In this document: positions 28,365 to 36,195 of the stretch, one piece after another
Position numbering within the stretch: the stretch's first letter is position 1
Layout of the letters: every line of letters begins with the position of its first letter
DNA from: Thermoleophilia bacterium UBA2241
GTDB taxonomy: Bacteria > Actinomycetota > Thermoleophilia > UBA2241
Length of the DNA: 54,781 nt
Assembly: GCA_002347645.1 (NCBI GenBank)
Contig: DDYF01000011.1
Location: 1 to 54,781, forward strand
Direction of reading: 5' to 3'
Position numbers and translations under genes: made by a program
The notes under the pieces: model-generated
The model's input: only the letters and a program-made list of their open reading frames with translations
The model's database searches: none
What the model was told of the DNA's origin: nothing

Positions 28365-31049
28365 CTACTTCGCAGAGAGCCAGTCTGGCCCCGAGCCGAC
28401 CTCGACCTCGAGCGCCGGGTCCATCGCGTACGCGCCGCGCATCTCGGTGCGCAGCAGGTCCGCGACCGCGTCGACTTCGTCGTGCGGCGCCTCGACCACG
28501 AGCTCGTCGTGGACCTGGAGCACGAGGCGCGCGCCCAGCCCGCGCCGCTCGAGCTCGCGGTCGACGGCGATCATGGCGACCTTGATGATGTCGGCCGCCG
28601 TGCCCTGCAGGATCGTGTTGACGGCGAGCCGTTCGCCGAGCGCGCGGACGTTGTAGGTGGACGAGCGCAGCTCGGGCATGGCCCGGCGGCGGCCGAACAA
28701 CGTCGTGACGAAACCGTCCTGGGTCGCCTGGGCGACGACGCGCTCGCGGAACTCCCTGACCTTCGGGTACCTGGCGAAATAGGCGTCGATGAATGCCCGC
28801 GCCTCCTCCACCGTGATCTCCACCTGCTCCGAGAGACCGTACGCGGAGAGCCCGTACATGATGCCGAAGTTGGTGGCCTTGGCACGCTCGCGCTGTTCCT
28901 TCGTGACCTCGTCGACCGAGATGCCCGCGACGGCGGCGGCGGTCACCCGGTGGACGTCCTCCCCGCGGTGGTAGGCCTCGATCAGCGCCTCCTCACCGGA
29001 GAGCCTGGCCATCAGGCGCAGCTCTATCTGCGAGTAGTCGGCGACCACAAGGGCGTGGCCCTCCTCCGCCACGAAGCAGGCGCGGATCTCGGCCCCGAGA
29101 GACGTGCGCACCGGGATGTTCTGCAAGTTGGGGTTCACGCTCGAGAGGCGCCCGGTCGCGGCCACCGTCTGCTTGAAGGTGGTGTGCAGGCGTCCGGTGC
29201 CTGGGTCGATGTAGGCCGGGAACGGCTCCAGGTACGTGTTGAGCAGCTTCGTCAGCTCGCGCCACTCCTCGACTGCGGGCACCACTGCGTGCTGCTCACG
29301 CAACGCGCGCAACACGCGAGCGTCGGTCGAGTAGCCTGTCTTGCCCTTGCGCACCGGCTCCAGGCCGAGACGGCCGAAGAGCACCTCGGCGAGCTGCTGT
29401 GTCGAGCCGATGGTGAACGGCCCGCCGGCGAGCTCATGGATGCGGTCGGTGAGCTCGTCCACGCGGTCGCGCGCTCGGGCCGTGATCTCACCCAGCCGAT
29501 ACGGGTCCATGCGCACGCCCGCCTGCTCCATGCGCGCGAGGACGCGCACCAGCGGCAGCTCCACCTCACGGAAGAGGCGTTCGAGGCCGAGGTCGACCAG
29601 CCGCGGCCGCTGCGTCGCGGCGACGCGCCACGTCAGCGCCGCGCGAGCTGCCGCGGTCGAGAGCTCGGCCGAAAGTCTCGCCTGCCGGTCAGACCCGGCA
29701 CCCTCCGCCGCCTCGCCCAGGGCTCCCGGCGCGGCATCGGCCGGCGCCGGCAGCGCCTCCTCGCCGGCGAGCGCCTCGAGGGTGCGCTCCTTCTCGGGCG
29801 ACTCGGGGGCCAGCAGGTACGCGGCGATGGCGGTGTCGAAGCCCGGCCCGGAGGGTGCCGACCGGAAGCCCGGCTGGGCTTTGGCGTCGTGCACGACGAC
29901 GTGGTCGGCGAGGCGCCACAGGGCGGGGAGCTCGACGCCGGGCACCTCGGCGGCGACGACCGCGTCGTCGTCGGCGACCGCCGCCGCCAGCCCGCCGTCG
30001 CCGGTGCCCTCGAGCGCCAGTGCCGCCTCGCTCTGCTCGAGGATCGCGGCCAGCGGCCCGCAGCTGCGCTCGACGACCACGGCCCGCGCCTCGGCGGCGG
30101 AAACGCCGGGCGCGGCGGCCGATCTCGGGGGGCCGGCGCCGGCGCTCGCCACACCGGCCAGCTCGTGCAGGCGCCCGACCAGGGTGCGGAACTCGTACCG
30201 CCGGAACTCAGCCTCGACGTTGTCGACCGGGAGCTCGTAGCCGCCGCGCCCGACGAGCTGCTCGACGTCGACGTCGAGAGGCACGTCGAGCACCATGGTC
30301 GCGAGGCGCTTCGAAAGGCGTGCCGTCGCCTCGTGCTCCAGCAGGAGGGCACGCCGCTTCTCGGAGGTGACCTCGCCGATGCGCTCGTAGACCGCCTCGA
30401 GAGAACCGAACTGCTGAAGGAGCTGTGCTGCGGTCTTCTCCCCCACCCCGGGCACGCCGGGGATGTTGTCCGACGTATCGCCCTTCAGCCCGATGAAGTC
30501 GGGGATGGACCCCGGAGCCACGCCGAAGCGCTCCACCACGGCCGCCGGCGTGTACACCTTGACGTCGGTGATGCCGCGGCCGGTCGCCATCACCCAGACG
30601 TCGTCGCCGACAAGCTGCAGGGCGTCGCGGTCGCCGGTCACGACGACGGCACCGACGCCCTTCCTCTTCGCGGCCTCGGCCAGCGTCCCGAGGATGTCGT
30701 CCGCCTCAAAGCCCGGCTTCACGAGATTGACGAACCCGAATGCCGCGACCAGCTCGGGGAACCGGGACCACTGCTGTACAAGCAGGTCCGGCATGTCCGG
30801 CCGGTGCGCCTTGTAGTCGTCGAACTCCTCGTGACGAAACGTCTTCTCCGGTCCGTCCCAGGCCACCACGACGCTCGCCGGCCGGTACTCGGCGACGATC
30901 TTCAGCAGCATCTGGCTCAGGCCGTAGATGGCGTTGGTCGGGAAGCCGTCGGCGGTCGCGATCGTGTCGGGCAGGGCGAAGAAGGCGCGGAACGCGAGGC
31001 TCGAGCCGTCGAGGAGGTAGAGGCGGTCGCTGAGCTGAGGCGGGGTCAT
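28365..31049 (-). CDS. polA: DNA polymerase I
   Basis: PolA fills repair gaps and removes Okazaki primers. The 894 residues comprise a 5' nuclease (residues 10-270; 'DGSSLAFRAFFALP', 'GLKGDTSDNIPGVPGVGEKT'), a central 3'-5' exonuclease-like domain (about 320-510) and an intact polymerase (motif A DYSQIELR near 670, motif B 'KATNFGIMYG' near 720, motif C 'QVHDELVVEAP' near 848). The exonuclease Asp-x-Glu motif is absent ('ALALEGT' at the expected place), so proofreading is probably lost, as in many actinobacterial and Bacillus enzymes. Confidence 0.96.
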   Translation of the reverse strand: MTPPQLSDRLYLLDGSSLAFRAFFALPDTIATADGFPTNAIYGLSQMLLKIVAEYRPASVVVAWDGPEKTFRHEEFDDYKAHRPDMPDLLVQQWSRFPELVAAFGFVNLVKPGFEADDILGTLAEAAKRKGVGAVVVTGDRDALQLVGDDVWVMATGRGITDVKVYTPAAVVERFGVAPGSIPDFIGLKGDTSDNIPGVPGVGEKTAAQLLQQFGSLEAVYERIGEVTSEKRRALLLEHEATARLSKRLATMVLDVPLDVDVEQLVGRGGYELPVDNVEAEFRRYEFRTLVGRLHELAGVASAGAGPPRSAAAPGVSAAEARAVVVERSCGPLAAILEQSEAALALEGTGDGGLAAAVADDDAVVAAEVPGVELPALWRLADHVVVHDAKAQPGFRSAPSGPGFDTAIAAYLLAPESPEKERTLEALAGEEALPAPADAAPGALGEAAEGAGSDRQARLSAELSTAAARAALTWRVAATQRPRLVDLGLERLFREVELPLVRVLARMEQAGVRMDPYRLGEITARARDRVDELTDRIHELAGGPFTIGSTQQLAEVLFGRLGLEPVRKGKTGYSTDARVLRALREQHAVVPAVEEWRELTKLLNTYLEPFPAYIDPGTGRLHTTFKQTVAATGRLSSVNPNLQNIPVRTSLGAEIRACFVAEEGHALVVADYSQIELRLMARLSGEEALIEAYHRGEDVHRVTAAAVAGISVDEVTKEQRERAKATNFGIMYGLSAYGLSEQVEITVEEARAFIDAYFARYPKVREFRERVVAQATQDGFVTTLFGRRRAMPELRSSTYNVRALGERLAVNTILQGTAADIIKVAMIAVDRELERRGLGARLVLQVHDELVVEAPHDEVDAVADLLRTEMRGAYAMDPALEVEVGSGPDWLSAK

Positions 31050-31137
31050 GATGGCCGGATTCTACCCCGCCGCCGGGAACACCCTTCCCGCCGTCGCGTC
31101 GCTGCCCGGCCCGGTGACGTCGTCGGCGGGCTGCCGG

Positions 31138-31893
31138 TCAGCGCAGTCTCTTCACGAGGAGCACGCGCGTGCCCGAGGGCCCGCAGGCGAAGAGCATGTC
31201 GTCGGCGAGCGTGCGCATGAAGTGGATGCCCCTGCCCGCCGGCTGGCTCGGGTCCGGCGCGCAGATCGGCGCGGCGGCCATGCCCTCCCCGTGGTCGCCG
31301 ACCTCGACGGCGACCTCGTCCGAGTAGCAGAAGAACCGCACCGTGATGTCGTCGTCGGCCCCGTGCGGAGACCCGTGAAGCAAGGCGTTCGCCAGAGCCT
31401 CACCGACCGCCACGTGCAACTCGAAGAGGCTCGCTCCGCGCATGCCACAGATCTCCGCGAACCCCACGACCCGGCGCCGCGCGTTCGGGATCTCGTGGTC
31501 GGCGGCGGGAAAGCTGAACACATGCTGCCAGCGAGGCCTGTCGGGAAGGGCGACGCTCTCGGCGCCGTCGAAGGCGGGACCTGCCGGCGCCTCCGGACAG
31601 CCGCCGGCAAGCCCGGCGTTCGCCAGCCGCTCGCGCGTCGCCTTGTCGCCGCAGGCGACGACGAACTCGCCACCCTGGTCGCGACAGGCGCGCGCCGCGG
31701 CTCTCAAGGCGGCGATCGTCCGGTCGTCGACGGCGGCGGAATCCTCGAGGTCGACGACGACGTCGCGCCCGCCGGCCTCGCGGCACGTCTTCAGCTCGGC
31801 TTCGAGGCTCGCGGCGACGTCGGCGGCGTCCCACGCCCCGCAGCGCACGACGCAGATATCACCGCGTCTCTCGACGTTCACGCGCGACGCCAC
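31138..31893 (-). CDS. STAS domain fused to an RsbW-type ATPase domain
   Basis: The 251-residue protein joins two modules that are usually separate partners. Residues 1-100 look like a STAS anti-anti-sigma domain ('DVVVDLEDSAAVDDRTIAAL', the serine replaced by Ala/Val around the usual phosphosite). Residues 120-251 form a GHKL ATPase of the anti-sigma kinase type: N-box 'ELHVAVGEALANALLHGS', G1 box 'VEVGDHGEGM' and 'GRGIHFMRTLADDM'. It probably acts in partner-switching control of an alternative sigma factor or phosphatase; the target is not in this window. It lies 88 bp downstream of polA on the same strand. Confidence 0.8.
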   Translation of the reverse strand: MASRVNVERRGDICVVRCGAWDAADVAASLEAELKTCREAGGRDVVVDLEDSAAVDDRTIAALRAAARACRDQGGEFVVACGDKATRERLANAGLAGGCPEAPAGPAFDGAESVALPDRPRWQHVFSFPAADHEIPNARRRVVGFAEICGMRGASLFELHVAVGEALANALLHGSPHGADDDITVRFFCYSDEVAVEVGDHGEGMAAAPICAPDPSQPAGRGIHFMRTLADDMLFACGPSGTRVLLVKRLR

Positions 31894-31926
31894 GGTCCCC
31901 CTCTGCGCGACCCGCGCTGCCGGGGC

Positions 31927-32229
31927 TCAGTCCCGCGCCGGCGACCCGGCGTCAGTCTCGTAGGTGACCGGCGGCTCGAAGCGGCAATCCTCCTGCCCCG
32001 GCCACCCGCCGAAGGGGTAGGTGCAGTGCATCGCGTGGACCTGCTCGCCGAGATCGTCGAAGCGCGCGTGGATGCGCTCCACCAGGTCGTCGGTCAGGTT
32101 GAACGAGCGCACGCCGTCGAGAAACGCCTGCCGCAACGCATCCATCCTCAGTTCGAGCTCGTCGAACGCGGCGCGCCAAGCTTCCTTGTCGCCCGGCTCC
32201 GGGTGCCGTAGGTTGCGGGTCTCGCTCAT
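31927..32229 (-). CDS. Small acidic hypothetical protein
   Basis: I do not recognise this 100-residue protein. It begins after a good ribosome binding site (GGAGGG, spacing three to four) and shows an ordinary soluble composition: an amphipathic helical centre ('AFDELELRMDALRQAFLDGV', 'LVERIHARFDDLGEQVHAM') followed by an aromatic and proline-rich tail with two cysteines. It lies 33 bp upstream of the STAS/ATPase fusion, so the two are probably co-transcribed and may be functionally linked. Confidence 0.6.
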   Translation of the reverse strand: MSETRNLRHPEPGDKEAWRAAFDELELRMDALRQAFLDGVRSFNLTDDLVERIHARFDDLGEQVHAMHCTYPFGGWPGQEDCRFEPPVTYETDAGSPARD

Positions 32230-32248
32230 CGTCCCTCCGTCGCCTCGC

Positions 32249-32275
32249 GGCGGCGCCGCACCACGCGGCGCCGCC
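32249..32275. other. Strong hairpin in a divergent intergenic region
   Basis: A perfect 11-bp stem (32249-32259 with 32265-32275) and five-base loop lies between the diverging genes at 32229 and 32377. It falls just upstream of the ribosome binding site of the minus-strand gene, so it would form in that gene's leader or serve as an operator. Confidence 0.45.
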
Positions 32276-32376
32276 CCCTGGGTCCGTACCGCTCATACCC
32301 ATGGCCGCCCCTCGGCAACCGCGCCACACGATAGACTCGGGCACGCCCGGGCGAAAGCGACAGGCGAGGAGGACGA

Positions 32377-32811
32377 ATGGCTTCACGGGAGTTCACCAGG
32401 GGGCGCCGGCTCGTGGCGCGCCTGCCCTTCGGCGCCGACCTGCTCGATGCCGTCGGCGCCGTGGCCGACGAGCACGGAGTGCTCGTCGGCGAGGTGCGCG
32501 CCATCGGCGCGCTGCAGCACGCCAGGCTCGCCTTCTACGACCAGGAGAGCCACACCTACGGCGAGTGGGACCTCGACCGGCCCCTGGAGCTCGTCACACT
32601 GATGGGCAACGTCTCGCGCCGTGGCGGCGAGACGGCGGTCCACCTGCATGCGACGCTCGCCGATCACGACGGCGCGTGCATCGGGGGCCACGTCGCACCC
32701 GGCTGCGTGGTCTTCGCGTGCGAGCTCTTCCTGCAGGAGTTGACCGGCGGGGAACCCCTCGAGCGCGCCTTCGACGACGAGACGGGGCTGCCTCTCTGGC
32801 GCAACGTCTGA
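32377..32811 (+). CDS. PPC/DUF296-domain protein
   Basis: This 144-residue protein is a stand-alone PPC (PCC/DUF296) domain, a trimeric fold also found in plant AT-hook proteins. The family hallmarks are 'HLHATLADHDGACIGGHV', in which the histidines line a probable metal or ligand site, and 'GALQHARLAFYD'. Bacterial members have been proposed to bind DNA or small ligands, but no role can be assigned here. AGGAGGA precedes the ATG at proper spacing. It reads alone, upstream of the convergent tRNA gene. Confidence 0.85.
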   Translation: MASREFTRGRRLVARLPFGADLLDAVGAVADEHGVLVGEVRAIGALQHARLAFYDQESHTYGEWDLDRPLELVTLMGNVSRRGGETAVHLHATLADHDGACIGGHVAPGCVVFACELFLQELTGGEPLERAFDDETGLPLWRNV

Positions 32812-32892
32812 TGCCGCGCGCGGCCGAGCTGTCGTGCGCCGGACCCCGAACGCGGTCGGGGCGTCGCGACACGGCGATCCGAGAGGAGGAAG

Positions 32893-32981
32893 TGGTGTCG
32901 GAAGGGGGACTTGAACCCCCATGAGGTTATGCCCTCACTAGGCCCTCAACCTAGCGCGTCTACCAATTCCGCCATTCCGAC
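32893..32981 (-). tRNA. tRNA-Leu (anticodon GAG)
   Basis: On the minus strand a full cloverleaf can be folded: acceptor GTCGGAA/TTCCGAC, D arm with GG and AGACGC, anticodon stem CTAGG/CCTAG with loop TTGAGGG (anticodon GAG), a long class II variable arm typical of leucine, T-loop TTCAAGT, discriminator A and an encoded CCA (32893-32895). It reads CUC and CUU codons. Confidence 0.96.
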
Positions 32982-32993
32982 ACGCGCAGGCAG

Positions 32994-33022
32994 AGTATAG
33001 GAAACGGGTCGAGGGGGGTCAA
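32994..33022 (-). promoter_or_regulatory. tRNA-Leu promoter
   Basis: On the minus strand -35 TTGACC (33017-33022) and -10 TATACT (32994-32999) are separated by exactly 17 bp. Transcription would begin close to 32987, about six bases before the mature 5' end of the tRNA. Confidence 0.85.
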
Positions 33023-33062
33023 CGCGAGGCGCCCGGGCGCGGTACGGCGACGGACAGACGGA

Positions 33063-33197
33063 GGGCGGGCTCACGATTCTCGGCCCGCCCACCGGCGGCG
33101 CCCCCTTCAGTACCTCTCTACCGCATACGGCAAGAGGACGTGGTCTTCAGAGACCCTGGCGCCGACTAAGCTTCGCTCAGCGAGTATAGTCGGCGCC
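33063..33197. other. Densely structured intergenic segment, possible small RNA
   Basis: Four inverted repeats follow one another without coding potential: GGGCGGGC/GCCCGCCC (33063-33090), a CCTCT/AGAGG stem enclosing CCG/CGG (about 33114-33138), GGTCT/AGACC (about 33142-33155), and a perfect 11-bp stem GGCGCCGACTA/TAGTCGGCGCC (33158-33197) with its own inner stem. The last contains TATACT on minus and TATAGT on plus, so a promoter in either direction is possible. It could be a leader RNA of the DUF72 gene or an independent small RNA. Confidence 0.4.
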
Positions 33198-33258
33198 CTC
33201 CTGCGGGCACAAGGTCTACGATGGACGCCGCCGTTGACCAAGGGAGGACCGCTCTACC

Positions 33259-34311
33259 GTGGCACGCATCCTCGTCGGAAGCTGTTCCTGGACCGACCCT
33301 ACGCTGATCGCCTGCGGGCGCTTCTACCCGCCAGGCGTGACCAGTGCCGAGGCGCGCCTGCGCTACTACGCGACGCAGTTCCCGCTCGTCGAGGTCGACT
33401 CGACCTACTACGCCCCGCCGTCCGAGCGCAACAGCCGGCTGTGGCTGGAGCGTACGCCGGACGGGTTCGTCTTCAACGTCAAGGCCTTCGGCCTGCTGAC
33501 CGGGCACCCGGCGCGCGCCGAGCGGCTCCCCGCCTGGCTGCGCGAGGCGGTCGCGCCGGCGGCGCGGACCAAGAAGAACGTCTACCGCAAAAACGTGGCT
33601 GAGGACGCCGTCGAACGACTGTGGGAGGTCCACCGCAGCGCCCTCGAGCCGCTGCGCGCCGCCGGGAGGCTGGGCGCGGTGTTGTTCCAGTTCCCGCCCT
33701 GGTTCGTCCGCGGCCCCGGCAACGAGCGGTATCTGCGCGAGCTCCCCGGGCGGCTGCCGGGCATGACGGTCGCGGTCGAGTTCCGCGGCGGCGGCTGGAT
33801 GGACGACGACGCGGCGCCGGCCACGTTGCGCCTGCTGGAGGACGCCGGGCTCGCGTACGTCAGCGTCGACGAGCCGCAGGGCTTTCGCTCCAGCACCCCA
33901 CCGGTGGTCGCCGCGACCGCTCCACTCGCGGTCGCGCGCCTGCACGGCCGCAACGCCGAGACATGGGAGCTCAGGACGGGGGCCGCGTCCGACCGCTTCA
34001 AGTACCTCTACGCCGAGCGCGAGCTGGCCGAGTGGGTCACGCGGGTGCGCGCGCTCGAGGAGCGTGCCCAGACCGTCCACGTCCTCTTCAACAACAACTT
34101 CGAGGACTGGGGCATGCGCAACGCGCGCCGCATGACGCAGCTGCTCGGCGGCGCGCCCGCGGGGGAGCTGCCGGACGGAGACATGACACACGCTGCCGCG
34201 GCGAGTGGAGACGTGGCGGTCGAAGGCGTGGCCACTTCGGCGGGCGGAGGCGCGGCCGGCGCACGACCGACGGACGAAGCCCCCGACGGCCCCCAAGGGT
34301 CCCTGCTCTGA
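33259..34311 (+). CDS. DUF72 family protein
   Basis: DUF72 proteins (YecE-like) form a TIM-barrel fold of unknown activity. Family landmarks are 'VGSCSWTDPT' at the N-terminus, 'VEVDSTYYAPPSERNSRLW', 'FNVKAFGLLTGHP', 'LFQFPPWF', 'AVEFRGGGW' and the C-terminal 'VLFNNNFEDWGMRNA'. The start is GTG 33259 with AGGGAGG upstream. At 350 residues it exceeds the usual length because of a low-complexity tail of about 55 residues rich in Ala, Gly and Pro. It stands alone between a structured leader region and a strong hairpin. Confidence 0.9.
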   Translation: MARILVGSCSWTDPTLIACGRFYPPGVTSAEARLRYYATQFPLVEVDSTYYAPPSERNSRLWLERTPDGFVFNVKAFGLLTGHPARAERLPAWLREAVAPAARTKKNVYRKNVAEDAVERLWEVHRSALEPLRAAGRLGAVLFQFPPWFVRGPGNERYLRELPGRLPGMTVAVEFRGGGWMDDDAAPATLRLLEDAGLAYVSVDEPQGFRSSTPPVVAATAPLAVARLHGRNAETWELRTGAASDRFKYLYAERELAEWVTRVRALEERAQTVHVLFNNNFEDWGMRNARRMTQLLGGAPAGELPDGDMTHAAAASGDVAVEGVATSAGGGAAGARPTDEAPDGPQGSLL

Positions 34312-34372
34312 GGCGGGCGCCGTGCGAAAGCGTAGCCCGCCCGGGCGACGAACGTGCAACTTCCGGGCGGGC
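34312..34372 (+). promoter_or_regulatory. Mutually exclusive hairpins after the DUF72 gene
   Basis: Bases 34335-34344 can pair in two ways. GGCGGGC (34312-34318) pairs with 34335-34341 to give a terminator-like stem directly after the DUF72 stop, with an inner GAAA tetraloop. Alternatively 34335-34344 pairs perfectly over ten bases with 34363-34372. Only one can form at a time, the logic of an attenuator placed 60 bases before the next gene. Confidence 0.4.
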
Positions 34373-34431
34373 TGTGCCGTAATAGGGGGAGACAGCCGGA
34401 CGAACCCCGCTCGAGACTTCCGGAGGAAGCC

Positions 34432-34854
34432 ATGAGACTCGCGAAGACCCTCTTTCTGATCCTCATCGCGACGCTCATCGTCGCCAGCGCCGCGTCGGCC
34501 AAGGTGCGCGACGGCGTGGCGACCGTCGCGCACACGGCAGAGGACGTCCTGGCCGCGGTCGCCGACCCGTCGCCCTCGGCGACGCCGGCGACCGGCCCCT
34601 CCGCCCCTCCCTCGGTCGACCCGTCGGCCGTGCCATCCCCCGAACCCTCGGTCGGTCCGCCGAACGAGCCGGGACCCGAGCGCGACAACCACGGCGCCGC
34701 CGTGTCGGCGGTCGCGCGCGACAAGGACGCCGTCGCGACGTGGGTCAACCCTGCCGGCAAGGAGATCACCAATCACGGCAAGGCCGTGTCCGCGGTGGCG
34801 AAGTCAGACGCCGGCAAGGGCGTCGCCGGCGGCGAGGGCAAGAAGGACAAGTAG
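34432..34854 (+). CDS. Small secreted protein with Ser/Pro-rich linker
   Basis: A 140-residue protein of no recognised family. It begins with a clear signal peptide (residues 1-22, ending ASAASA) after a CGGAGGA ribosome binding site; the ATG at 34432 is chosen over an upstream in-frame ATG at 34354. A short helical part is followed by a Pro/Ser/Ala-rich stretch (about 45-80), and then two imperfect copies of a motif, NHGAAVSAVARD and NHGKAVSAVAKSD, separated by about 28 residues. The end is Gly/Lys-rich. It is probably exported and cell-wall associated. Confidence 0.7.
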   Translation: MRLAKTLFLILIATLIVASAASAKVRDGVATVAHTAEDVLAAVADPSPSATPATGPSAPPSVDPSAVPSPEPSVGPPNEPGPERDNHGAAVSAVARDKDAVATWVNPAGKEITNHGKAVSAVAKSDAGKGVAGGEGKKDK

Positions 34855-34880
34855 GGGCGCGACCCCGTCCGCGCTCGACC

Positions 34881-36071
34881 TCAGCCCGCGGGCGCCGCGA
34901 GCACCTCCCGCATCTGCACGTCGACGCTGGCCCCCCAGCGGGCGAACTCCGCGAAGAAGCGCTCGCAGGGGACGATCTGCTCGGGCACGAACACCCCGGG
35001 CCTGGCGATCTCGCCGGCGGCCATCATCTTGGCGACGATCGCCGGCGGGATCCCAGTGTCCACGTCTCCCCCACAGGCGCCGAAGCCCTTGTGCGCCGGG
35101 ACGACGGCGCGCACGCGCCACTCGAGCCGGCGCCCGTCCTTCAGACCGCGGACCACGCCCATCAGGTAGTCCACGTCGTCGAGCACGACGTCCACCGGCT
35201 TGGGGATGTCGCCGACCACCCTGAGCAGGAGGTCGCGCGGACGCACCCTGCAACCCTTGACGTCCACTTCGTCGGTCCGCGTCATGCCGATCCGGTTGAG
35301 AAAGCGCATCTGGTCCGTGAACTCGCGCGGCAGCGACAGGCGGAAGGTCGCGGACGTGAGCCCTCTGTCCTTCCACGCATGCCAGAAGGTGAACGGTTCG
35401 GAATGGATCGTGTGATGCGCCTCGAGGAGGCCGGCCGGCTCGCCGAAGTCGACCTCGGCGAGGCCTTCCCCACCGACGATGTCGGTGACCCAGCGGCCGT
35501 CCACGTACTGCGGCGCGGAAACGCTGAACTCGTCGCAGAGGGTCTCCAGCGAGTAGGGCACGACCCAGCCGTCGTAGCCGCTCCAGTCGGTGTCGTCGAC
35601 GTTGCCGCAGTAGGCGTGCGCCTCCTCGATCACGTCGAGCTGCTCGGCGCCGTAGCGGGCGAGGACGTTGGTGACGCCGGGAGCCCCGCCCATGGCGATG
35701 ACCGCGGTCACGCCGGCCTTCTTGAACTCGCCGTCGAGCTCGACCTGCTGCTTGGTGACGTGGAACAGGCCGCCCATGTCGGTGTAGTGCACGCCCGCGG
35801 CGGCGGCGGCGTGCATCACCGTGATGTTCCAGAAGTGCTGCGTGGCGTTGACCAGCGCGTCGCAACCGCCGACGATGCGCTCGACGCTCGCCTGGTCGCT
35901 CGCGTCGACGAAGACCGCCCGCGCCTTGTCGCCGCCGTGCACCGTGGCGACGGCGCGCGCCTGCTCCTCGTTGTAGTCGCCGACGACGATCTCGTCGACC
36001 TGCGGGCTGATGCCGAGCTCCCTGACCGCCCAGCGGCCCATGGCGCCGGCGCCGATGACGGCGATACGCAT
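34881..36071 (-). CDS. Saccharopine-dehydrogenase-family oxidoreductase
   Basis: The 396-residue protein starts with an NAD(P)-binding Rossmann motif (AVIGAGAMGRWAVREL) and continues with the pattern of saccharopine reductase-like proteins: 'DALVNATQHFWNITVMHAA', 'YTDMGGLFHVT' and 'MGGAPGVTNVLARYGA'. Family members act on amino-acid adducts, in lysine or polyamine metabolism for example, but the substrate cannot be told here. ATG 36071 is preceded by AGGAGGG. It is divergent from an M20 deacylase, which could belong to the same pathway. A decayed relative lies at 52907-53340. Confidence 0.85.
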   Translation of the reverse strand: MRIAVIGAGAMGRWAVRELGISPQVDEIVVGDYNEEQARAVATVHGGDKARAVFVDASDQASVERIVGGCDALVNATQHFWNITVMHAAAAAGVHYTDMGGLFHVTKQQVELDGEFKKAGVTAVIAMGGAPGVTNVLARYGAEQLDVIEEAHAYCGNVDDTDWSGYDGWVVPYSLETLCDEFSVSAPQYVDGRWVTDIVGGEGLAEVDFGEPAGLLEAHHTIHSEPFTFWHAWKDRGLTSATFRLSLPREFTDQMRFLNRIGMTRTDEVDVKGCRVRPRDLLLRVVGDIPKPVDVVLDDVDYLMGVVRGLKDGRRLEWRVRAVVPAHKGFGACGGDVDTGIPPAIVAKMMAAGEIARPGVFVPEQIVPCERFFAEFARWGASVDVQMREVLAAPAG

Positions 36072-36195
36072 ATCCGCTCCCTCCTGGTGCACGCCTTCAC
36101 GAGCTGTGTCTGCGGCAAGCCTATGGGGTTCGCGGGCCCCCGTACAGACCGGTATCATGAGCCGAGACGAGCACGGACCCAGGAGGACGCCGTCC

